DNA of 13,199 nucleotides, from positions 1 to 13,199 of the forward strand of contig CBFGWV010000126.1 in NCBI GenBank assembly GCA_965652545.1, given 5' to 3'. Origin of the DNA: CBFGWV01 sp965652545 (GTDB lineage: Bacteria; Pseudomonadota; Gammaproteobacteria; Competibacterales; Competibacteraceae). The notes beneath the pieces were generated by a model. That model was not told the DNA's origin, made no database searches, and saw nothing but the letters and a program-made list of their open reading frames with translations. The translations under genes were made by a program, and so were the position numbers. Of the stretch, positions 1 to 7,134 are shown piece by piece (position 1 is the stretch's first letter; each line of letters begins with the position of its first letter).

Positions 1-1
1 G

Positions 2-244
2 GACGGCGGTATCGCTGAAGCTGACCTTCGTGAACTCCTGGCGACGAGCGGTGATCTCGATACCAATGCCGATGGCACCTATGTCGAGGACAACCCCGAA
101 GCGCAGGCATTACGGGACGATCCCAATGGCCCCGGCTATCCGGTGGATCCATTGGCGACGTCTCGTCTGAGCCTTGAGGACATCAGTCGACTTGCTGAAG
201 AGAACGACTTCGATTTGCCGGGAGCGCATCCACACGATATCTGA
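2..244 (+). CDS. C-terminal fragment of an acidic EF-hand-like protein (5' end outside window)
   Basis: This is an 80-codon open frame entering from the left edge and ending in TGA. Its first residues, DGGIAEADLRELL, read like the second half of an EF-hand loop (D-G-x-I-x-x-x-D, then a leucine-rich helix). A second loop-like stretch follows at fragment residues 20-31: D20, N22, D24, G25, with N31 where a canonical EF-hand has Glu. The rest is acidic and low in hydrophobics, ending in a histidine-containing tail, PGAHPHDI. Calcium binding is inferred from these loops alone; the second is imperfect. The whole protein cannot be identified from its tail, and secretion or enzymatic domains may lie outside the window. 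Third-position G/C is 46 of 80 codons by hand count, clearly lower than in the recB start (28 of 30). The gene converges on recB, with stops 97 bp apart, and I see no clear hairpin-plus-T-run terminator in that gap. Confidence 0.6.
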   Translation, partial: DGGIAEADLRELLATSGDLDTNADGTYVEDNPEAQALRDDPNGPGYPVDPLATSRLSLEDISRLAEENDFDLPGAHPHDI

Positions 245-341
245 ATAGCTGTTCTCGATCGTCTCATTGGTCGGTATGACAGTGACAGCGTGATAGCAGG
301 ATTGGATAAGCTCACGGCGGGTCACGCCTGTTACTGACACA

Positions 342-3300
342 TCATGCATCCATGATGCAATAAGGATCGGGCTTTACAGCGTGGACGCCGTACTGCGGCC
401 CATGCTCGGGGTTCAGCCCGCGCAGGAACAAGTACAATACGCCACCGAAGTCGCGCTCGTAGTCATACCCCGGCAGGCGTTGCATCAAGAACCGGTGCAC
501 CGCGCGGGTATACAACAGGTACTGAAGATCGTATCGATGCTCGGCCACCGCCTGCAGCAACCCGGCCGGGGCGTAGTCGGTGGGGCTCGGGCCCAACCAG
601 TTGGATTTGTAATCGACCACGTAATACCGCCCGCGCCAGCGCAGGATCAGGTCGATGAACCCCCGTATCTGACCGCTGAACGGTGTGAAATCCAGCGACG
701 GCCCGCCGTCGGCCCAAAGCCCGCCGCGGCGCATACGCTGCTCCAGTTGCGCGGCCACCAAGCGGTCCACCCGCAGGTGGAATTCCATCTCGTTCAACCG
801 GTCGCCCGCGGGTATATCGCGCAGCCGCAGGCCCTCGGCAGTCAGTGGGGTGTCCAGCGTACGTTGGATGAGCGTCTGTGCGGCCGAGGCCCAGTCCTCG
901 CCGATACCCGCGGCGCGCAACGCGGTGATGATGGTACCGGTGAGTTGCATGCCGGTGGCGGTGGGGAAGTCCAGCGTCTCGAAAATGCTGTGTAGGCAGG
1001 TGCCCGCGGCCGGTCCGCGGGGGAAGGCCATGACAGGGTCCAACGGCACGTCGCTCAAGACCTCGCCGCTGTCCTCGGCCACGGTGCCATGATCGGGCCG
1101 TGTATCGGCGGCCGGCAGGTCCTCGATCAGGCCGGAGTAGCTGGTCAGACGCCAGCGCTGGCGCACCGGCGCGCGCGGGGTGTGGACACTCAGGCGCGGG
1201 GTCGGCCCGGTTTGCGGTCGGTAGTCGACCTCCCCGCTGGGCGCATCCACCAGGGCCAACGCACCGGCGGCCGCGTCGATGCACGGCTGCCATTGCCGGC
1301 GCAATGCATCGTCGCTCAAGTCCTTGTAGGCCGCCGGTGCCGTGTCACCGCCATCGAGCAGCCAGGCGAGGGCTGTGTTGTGGGCGTCCTTGAAGCCGCC
1401 CCAGAGCAGGTAGCAGGCATGTCGGGCGCGGGTCAGGGCGACATAGGCCAGGCGCAAATCCTCAGCCAGGCGTTCGCGGCGGGCCCGGGCCAGGTTGTCG
1501 GCATCCACTGCAAGGTCGAGCAGGCGCCCACCAGCGGGATCGTGCACCAACAGCGGTTCGCGGCTGTCGACATCGCGGCAGGCCCAGAGAAAGGGCAGGA
1601 CGACGATCCCGTACTCCAGGCCCTTGCTTTTGTGGATGGTGACGATGCGCACACGCGCCTCGTCGCTCTCCAGGCGAAGCTGTTCGGCTTCACTGTCGAT
1701 ATCCGGCTCGGCCATGCGGGTGCGATAGGCGCGCAACAACGCATCGATGCCCGGTGCCTCGCGCGACATGGCCTGGATCAGCTCGGCCAGTTGTGCGAGG
1801 TTGGTCAGCCGGCGCTCGCCGTCACCCAGGCGGGCCAGTCGGGCGCCGACGTCGAACTGGGCGATCCAGCGTTGGAACATGGCCATGAACCCGTGATCGC
1901 GCCAGCTCACGTGTAATTGCTGGAGGGTATCCACCAGTCGGTCCAGTGACTGCTCATCATGGTTGAGCCGGTCGATGTGGCTGGCGTCGTAGCCCATCAG
2001 CGGCGTGGCCAATGCGCCACGGGCGACGGCCTCGTCGCCCGGCTCGGCCACAGCGGTGAGTATGGCATCCAGCCAGACGGCTTCCTCGCTGGCGAAGACG
2101 CTCTCGCGGCTGACCAGCACGCTGGCGACCCGTCGTTGGCGCAGCGCGTCCTGGACGAGCACGCCCTCGGCATGGGTGCGGACCAGTACGGCGATATCGG
2201 CCGGTTGCAACGGCCGCTCGCCAATCCGGGCGCCCGCGTCGGCAAGCAGTGCCGTAATGCCGCGGGCACCGGCCTGAGCGGCCAGTACCCGGCCGCTGGT
2301 CTTGTTGATCGCATCCTGCTCGCCGCGATCCAGCCACCACACGGTGAACGGCGCCTGGGGGACTGTCAGCGACAGCCCGGCCTCGTCGGCCTTGCCGGCG
2401 GCAACGACCGGCTCGAAGTCGATCTCGCCCCGGTGCAGGAAGGGGTCGGCGGCGCTGTCGAAGAGCGCGTTGACCGCATCCACCAGTTGCTTCGCCGAGC
2501 GCCAGTTTCTGCCCAGGGTGTAGCGGTTGCCGGCGTGGGTGGCCCGCTTGGCCGCGATGTAGGTGTAGATATCGGCGCCGCGAAAGCTGTAGATCGCCTG
2601 TTTGGGGTCGCCGATCAAGGTCAGGGCATCGCCGCCATCGGCCGGATAGATGGCATCGAAGATGGCCCACTGTTGGGCGTCGGTGTCCTGGAACTCGTCG
2701 ATCATCGCCACCGGGTAGCGCGCGGCAATGCGGCGGGCGAAATCTTTGCCGCCGTGCCCGCGCAGGCTGGCGGCCAATCCGCTGAGCAAGTCGTCGAAGG
2801 CCAGTTTGCCGATACTTTGTTTGTGCAGCGGCAAGGCGGTGCGCAAGCCTTCGATGGCCTCGATCAGCAGCAGGTGGCGACGCGCCTCGCACAGCCGCAG
2901 CAGGGCCTCGGCATGTTCGAAGGCCGCGTGGGCCGGGGCGCTCATGCCCTTGCTGCGCTTGGCCGCACTGACGGCTGCATCGAGGGTGGATTGGGCCAAC
3001 AGGTGAAAATCCGCCGGCAGGCCATAGTCGTCCGGCGGCTCGGTGACGAAGACCTCGATGGCGCTCAGCAAGGGCTCCAGCCGTTGCAGCTTGTAGGCGG
3101 TCTGCGCCCGGCCCAGGGCCTTGCTGCTGCGCAATTGCTCACACAACGCCGGCGCATCCTGGCCCCAGCTGTCGCAGAAGCGCTGCCACGCGGCGCGGAA
3201 GCTCGCCCCATCGCAGCCCGCGGGGTCGGGCCGGGGTTGGATGCGCAACTCGGGGATGGCGATGAAGCGCTCGATGGCCTGCACCAAGCCGTGGGGGTCC

Positions 3301-3833
3301 CCCCACAGCGTGGCGGCCATCGCCGCAAGGCCCGGGCTCGCGGGGTAGAAGGTTCGTCGCCACCAGTCCTCGGCTACCGCCAGAAGGAGTTCGCGACCGG
3401 AGGTGACGAACTCGGTATCGAACAAGGCACCGCTTTCGAAGGCATGCTCGCTGAGCATGCGCTGGCAGAAGCCGTGGATGGTGAAGATGGCCGCCTCGTC
3501 GACGCAGGTCAGCTCGTTGGTGAGCCAGCGGCCACTGGCGTCCGGGTCATCCAGGGCGCCGACCAGGGCGTCGACGACGGGGTCGCGAGTGGCCGGGTCG
3601 TCACGTCCGGCCAGTGCCTCCAACGCCTCGGCCAGCCGGCTGCGGATACGCTCGCGCAGCTCTTCGGTAGCCGCGACGGTGAAGGTGACGACCAGAATCT
3701 CGCGCACCGAGCGCCCGGCCAGCACATGGCGCAGGTACAAAGTCGCCAGGGTGTAGGTCTTGCCGGTGCCGGCGCTGGCCTCGATGAGCTGGCGCCCGGA
3801 CAGCGGGACGGCGAGCGGATCAAGCGTCTGCAT
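342..3833 (-). CDS. recB: RecB, exodeoxyribonuclease V beta subunit (helicase-nuclease)
   Basis: RecB is the 3'-5' helicase and sole nuclease of RecBCD, which processes double-strand breaks and loads RecA. This copy has 1163 residues, close to the E. coli protein (about 1180). Helicase motifs in order: Walker A ASAGTGKT (19-26), motif Ia VVTFTVAATEELRERI (about 48-63), Walker B/II MIDEFQDTD (377-385), motif III LIGDPKQAIYSFRGAD (406-421), motif IV LGRNWRS (440-446), motif V VTIHKSKGLE (731-740) and motif VI LAYVALTRAR (795-804). The C-terminal nuclease appears intact: H948 in GTCLHSIFE, E1015/E1017 in NEMEF, D1061 in GFIDL, and D1074 with K1076 in VVDYKSN. The ATG overlaps the recC 3' end by 14 bp, implying translational coupling. 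A GGAG sits 7 nt upstream. The frame closes with TGA at 342-344. No recD follows, unlike the common recC-recB-recD order; downstream is a convergent gene. Confidence 0.97.
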   Translation of the reverse strand: MQTLDPLAVPLSGRQLIEASAGTGKTYTLATLYLRHVLAGRSVREILVVTFTVAATEELRERIRSRLAEALEALAGRDDPATRDPVVDALVGALDDPDASGRWLTNELTCVDEAAIFTIHGFCQRMLSEHAFESGALFDTEFVTSGRELLLAVAEDWWRRTFYPASPGLAAMAATLWGDPHGLVQAIERFIAIPELRIQPRPDPAGCDGASFRAAWQRFCDSWGQDAPALCEQLRSSKALGRAQTAYKLQRLEPLLSAIEVFVTEPPDDYGLPADFHLLAQSTLDAAVSAAKRSKGMSAPAHAAFEHAEALLRLCEARRHLLLIEAIEGLRTALPLHKQSIGKLAFDDLLSGLAASLRGHGGKDFARRIAARYPVAMIDEFQDTDAQQWAIFDAIYPADGGDALTLIGDPKQAIYSFRGADIYTYIAAKRATHAGNRYTLGRNWRSAKQLVDAVNALFDSAADPFLHRGEIDFEPVVAAGKADEAGLSLTVPQAPFTVWWLDRGEQDAINKTSGRVLAAQAGARGITALLADAGARIGERPLQPADIAVLVRTHAEGVLVQDALRQRRVASVLVSRESVFASEEAVWLDAILTAVAEPGDEAVARGALATPLMGYDASHIDRLNHDEQSLDRLVDTLQQLHVSWRDHGFMAMFQRWIAQFDVGARLARLGDGERRLTNLAQLAELIQAMSREAPGIDALLRAYRTRMAEPDIDSEAEQLRLESDEARVRIVTIHKSKGLEYGIVVLPFLWACRDVDSREPLLVHDPAGGRLLDLAVDADNLARARRERLAEDLRLAYVALTRARHACYLLWGGFKDAHNTALAWLLDGGDTAPAAYKDLSDDALRRQWQPCIDAAAGALALVDAPSGEVDYRPQTGPTPRLSVHTPRAPVRQRWRLTSYSGLIEDLPAADTRPDHGTVAEDSGEVLSDVPLDPVMAFPRGPAAGTCLHSIFETLDFPTATGMQLTGTIITALRAAGIGEDWASAAQTLIQRTLDTPLTAEGLRLRDIPAGDRLNEMEFHLRVDRLVAAQLEQRMRRGGLWADGGPSLDFTPFSGQIRGFIDLILRWRGRYYVVDYKSNWLGPSPTDYAPAGLLQAVAEHRYDLQYLLYTRAVHRFLMQRLPGYDYERDFGGVLYLFLRGLNPEHGPQYGVHAVKPDPYCIMDA

Positions 3834-6800
3834 CGCCGGGCTCCGTGAAACGGCGGTGTTGGAACAAGGGCATCAACAACCGTCGCGCCCAAGTGTAGAA
3901 GGGCGCGTCCAGCGGGCGCCCGCCGCGCCAGGCGGTGGCCACCCAGGCGTTCGCCCCCTCACCCTGAAAGCCCTGGAAGGTATTGCCCTCCCAGGCACGC
4001 TGCGCTGCGCTGCCCGGTTCCTCGCCCGCATGTTCGGCGGCGGCGAAGGCCCAGGCCGTGTTGGGGAAGAACGGCAATGGTGCGTTTTGGCCGTGGCGGT
4101 AGCCCTCGACCCAGTCGGCCAGCAGTGCCAAGGCCGTGGCGGGCTCCAGCGGCTCGAAGCGCAGCGCGCCGCGGGCGGTGACGAAGCGGCTGTGGCGGCC
4201 CGAGTCGGTGGGCGGGGCGGCGTTGAGTGCCAAGTGCGCCAGCCACAGCCCGATTTCGTCGACCGGTCGCAGGCGGCCGGCACGATAGCGCAGCACACCG
4301 TCGGCCACGCGCTGCTCCAGCCGGCCGTTGAGGGTGAAACCGTCGATGTCCAGGTCCAACGCCAAGGGTGGGCGTTCGATGTTCAGCTCACGGATCAGCG
4401 TCGCCAGGGACTCGGCCTCCTGGCGCAATGGCGCAAGCACGAGCGGGCCGAAGCTCGATTGCGGCAGCAGGCCTTCGGCATTGAGCCGGTGGGCGATGCG
4501 CTCGCCGTTGCCGCCCTCGATCATGCCCTCCAGAAGGCGGCTGCGCACGGCGTAACCGGCCAGCGCATCGAGTGCGAACGGCTCGTGGTCCTGCTGCACC
4601 TCGGCTTCGCGTGGCAGGCGCAGGTTCAGCCGCTCGTTGAGGAAGCCGCGTGCCGGGTTGGCGAAGAAGCGCTCCAGGCTCAGCAAAGAGGCGGCATCGA
4701 CCGGTTCGGCGGAAAGCGCGTCGGGGCAGAACGGCGGCGATGCACCACGCTCGCCGAGCGTGGCGCGGGCCGCCGGCAGCCACTGTGCGGCATAGCTGAA
4801 CAGTCGCGGATCGGAGTTATCGAAGTAGCGGCGGCTGAACGGCTGCAACGGATGCACCGTAGTGATGCGGGCGCTGGGGGGCGATGTCTCGCTGCCATGG
4901 CCGCGGTCGAGCACATCGAGCAATTCATTGACGACTACGGAGGGGTTGAGACGGGCGTCGTCGCGCGGGCTCAAACCGGTGTAGCTCAGGTACAGGATGT
5001 CGCGCGCCGACAGGATGGCTTCGAGAAACAGGTAGCGGTCGTCCTCGCGTCGCGAGCGGTCGCCACGACGCGGGTTCTCGGGCATGCGGTCGAAGCTGGG
5101 TGGTCGCTCGCGACGCGGGAAGACGGTATCGTTCATGCCCAGCAGGCAGACGACCTTGAACGGCAACGCCCGCATCGGCATCAGTGCGCAGCAGGTGACC
5201 TGGCCGGTGAGGAAGCGCTGGTTGGCGCTGGCCTCGGCCAGCCGCGCTGCCAGTTCGGCGGCGACCACGCCGCGCTCCAGCGGCCCGTCGAGACCGCCGT
5301 GGCGAGTGTCCTCGACCCAGGCGGCAACCTGGGCGCGTATCGTGGCCAAGGTGTCGCTGCCACCGTCGGGGTCCGCAAAACAGGCCGCCAGGAGGTCGTT
5401 CAGCACGCCCTGCCATTGCAGCGGCGTGCGCGGCGAGGCCAGTCGCCCGCGCCATTCGGCCAGGGTATGTACCAGTGCGCACAAGCCGCCCACATCGGTG
5501 GCCGCTTGGCCTTCGATATAGGGGTAGGGGGCGACCTCCAGCACGGTTGTCGCGGCCACGGGTGCACTGGCGTAGCCGACCAGCAGGCGCTCGAGCCCGA
5601 ATGCCCAGGTATGTAGCGGCTCTGGCGGCAGGGCCAGATCATGCCGGTGGCCTGCGTCCAACCCCCAGCGGATACCCGCCTCGACGATCCACTGGCGCAG
5701 GCGTTCCGGATCGCTGCCCTCCAGGGCGAAACGACGGGCAAGTTCGGGTACCTGGAGCAGGTCCAGGACTTCGCTGGCGGTGATCCGCGCCGTTGGCAGC
5801 TCCAACAGCCAGAGCAGAGCCCGCGCGAGCGCGTGGTCGCCCTCGCGGGACAGATCGGCCAGTGTCCAGGGAATGAACCGGTCGCCCTCGGCGGCACCGA
5901 AGACGGCCTCGATGAACGGGGCGTAGTCGGTCAGCGCGGGAGTCATCACCACCACGTCGCGGGGTGCCAGCCCGGGGTCGGTGTCGAACAGCGCACGCAA
6001 CTGGTCGTGCAGCACCTCGACCTCGCGCAGCGGGCCATGACAGACGTGCAGTTGGATACTGCGGTCGTCGTCGGCCGGGGCGTTCATCGGCGTTTGTGCC
6101 GGATCGCGCAGGTGCAGGATGTCCGATTGCAGCCGGGCCAGCAGGTTGGCATCGCCCGGGTCGATGAAGCCGGTCTCGTCGCTGGCCGGTTCGAGTTCGT
6201 ACAAGGCGTCAATGAAATCCCGGCCCTGGCGACCCAGGGAGGCCAGCAATGGGTGACCGCTGCTGCGGTGGTCGGGGTCTTCGATACGCTGGCCGCGCTG
6301 ACGCCGCGCCCGCAGGCGGGCGATGGCCGTCTCCGACTGGATGTCCCCCCAATAGTCGGCACAGGGATTGAGCAGGTAGAAGCGCACGCTGCACACCGCA
6401 GCGATGGACTGCATGATCGACAGCATCGCCGGCGGCAGGGCAGTCAGTCCGAAGACGTTCACGCGCCCGGGCAGGCCGGTGGCATCCAGTGCCGTCGCAC
6501 GGGTGTGGAAATCCTCCAGCAGACGGGCGCGGTGCACGGCCGGTCCATCGTGATGCTCGAGCACGGCCCGCCACAACCAGCCCTGCCAGTCGTCGTCGGC
6601 CGGCTCGCCGGCCTCCCAGGCCAGGATCCAGTCAGGGCGGTAGACCAGGTACTGGTCGTACACATCGGCCAGCCGGCGCGAGAGCTGGTACAGGCGCAGT
6701 GGCCGCGGGTCCCGTGCCAGGTACCGGTTCAGCACCGCGAAACGCGCATCGTCGACGAGCGAGGGGAGGACGGCGAGAAGGCGCCAGGTAAGGGCGTCAC

Positions 6801-7062
6801 GGTCGAAGCCCGACACCGGCGGCACCTGCGCCGCCTGGCTGGCGAACACCCGCCAGAGAAAGCGTGCGGGCAGGCAGAAGTCCAGATTGGCGGCTACACC
6901 GTTGCGCTCGGCCATGCCCTGGGCCACCCAGCGCGCCATGCCCTGGCTCTGGGTGATCACGGTCTCCGGCGTGAAGACATCGTCGCTTGCACCGGCGGCC
7001 GTATCGGCAAGCAGGCGATCGAGCAGGACGTCCAGGCGATTGCTGTGAAACAGGTGGAGCAT
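3820..7062 (-). CDS. recC: RecC, exodeoxyribonuclease V gamma subunit (Chi-scanning subunit)
   Basis: RecC is the scaffold of RecBCD. It splits the duplex and scans the 3' strand for Chi through a tunnel built from catalytically dead helicase-like domains. This copy has 1080 residues (E. coli about 1122). The N-terminus, MLHLFHSNRLDVL, matches the family start and fixes the ATG at 7062. Conserved blocks include QSQGMARW (38-45), AANLDF followed by LPARFLW (57-70), ADVYDQYLVYRPDW (132-145), NPCADYWGD (232-240), LGMNDTVFPRRERPPSFD (641-658), and GDRSRREDDRYLFLEA (667-682) followed by LYLSYTG (690-696). No Walker A is present, as expected for RecC. At positions reported for Chi recognition in E. 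coli, Q38, L64, W70, D133, D136 and R142 are kept, but 40 is Gln rather than Thr, 44 is Arg rather than Gln and 134 is Val rather than Leu (numbering from memory). The 72-bp gap to the upstream kinase shows no clear terminator, and no strong Shine-Dalgarno precedes the ATG. The stop overlaps the recB start. Confidence 0.97.
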   Translation of the reverse strand: MLHLFHSNRLDVLLDRLLADTAAGASDDVFTPETVITQSQGMARWVAQGMAERNGVAANLDFCLPARFLWRVFASQAAQVPPVSGFDRDALTWRLLAVLPSLVDDARFAVLNRYLARDPRPLRLYQLSRRLADVYDQYLVYRPDWILAWEAGEPADDDWQGWLWRAVLEHHDGPAVHRARLLEDFHTRATALDATGLPGRVNVFGLTALPPAMLSIMQSIAAVCSVRFYLLNPCADYWGDIQSETAIARLRARRQRGQRIEDPDHRSSGHPLLASLGRQGRDFIDALYELEPASDETGFIDPGDANLLARLQSDILHLRDPAQTPMNAPADDDRSIQLHVCHGPLREVEVLHDQLRALFDTDPGLAPRDVVVMTPALTDYAPFIEAVFGAAEGDRFIPWTLADLSREGDHALARALLWLLELPTARITASEVLDLLQVPELARRFALEGSDPERLRQWIVEAGIRWGLDAGHRHDLALPPEPLHTWAFGLERLLVGYASAPVAATTVLEVAPYPYIEGQAATDVGGLCALVHTLAEWRGRLASPRTPLQWQGVLNDLLAACFADPDGGSDTLATIRAQVAAWVEDTRHGGLDGPLERGVVAAELAARLAEASANQRFLTGQVTCCALMPMRALPFKVVCLLGMNDTVFPRRERPPSFDRMPENPRRGDRSRREDDRYLFLEAILSARDILYLSYTGLSPRDDARLNPSVVVNELLDVLDRGHGSETSPPSARITTVHPLQPFSRRYFDNSDPRLFSYAAQWLPAARATLGERGASPPFCPDALSAEPVDAASLLSLERFFANPARGFLNERLNLRLPREAEVQQDHEPFALDALAGYAVRSRLLEGMIEGGNGERIAHRLNAEGLLPQSSFGPLVLAPLRQEAESLATLIRELNIERPPLALDLDIDGFTLNGRLEQRVADGVLRYRAGRLRPVDEIGLWLAHLALNAAPPTDSGRHSRFVTARGALRFEPLEPATALALLADWVEGYRHGQNAPLPFFPNTAWAFAAAEHAGEEPGSAAQRAWEGNTFQGFQGEGANAWVATAWRGGRPLDAPFYTWARRLLMPLFQHRRFTEPGDADA
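3841..3844 (-). promoter_or_regulatory. Ribosome binding site of recB inside recC
   Basis: The minus strand reads GGAG here, 7 nt before the recB ATG (3831-3833) and inside the last codons of recC. This supports the ATG at 3833 as the recB start and fits translational coupling between overlapping recC and recB. Confidence 0.6.
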
Positions 7063-7134
7063 GGGCTACCGGTGCTGGGGCCGTGCGGCGGAAAACGCAG
7101 GTCTACACTACGCGGCGGGTGGAACGCTGGCCAG

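Noticed and set aside
110..349. 79-codon minus-strand frame with an ATG near the recB stop
   Set aside because: It overlaps both the recB end and the EF-hand-like gene, has no recognisable domain, and no convincing ribosome binding site.
340..357. Inverted repeat CATCATG-CATC-CATGATG at the recB stop codon, considered as a terminator
   Set aside because: The stem is only 7 bp and AT-rich, has no T-run on either strand, and such short repeats are expected several times by chance in a window of this size.
1528..1535. Single E. coli-type Chi octamer (GCTGGTGG, minus strand) inside recB
   Set aside because: One copy in a GC-rich window is near chance expectation, and the RecC recognition residues differ from E. 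coli, so no meaning can be assigned.
3442..3460. 8-bp inverted repeat GCATGCTC-GCT-GAGCATGC inside recB
   Set aside because: About one such repeat is expected by chance here, and it encodes ordinary recB residues (MLSEHA).
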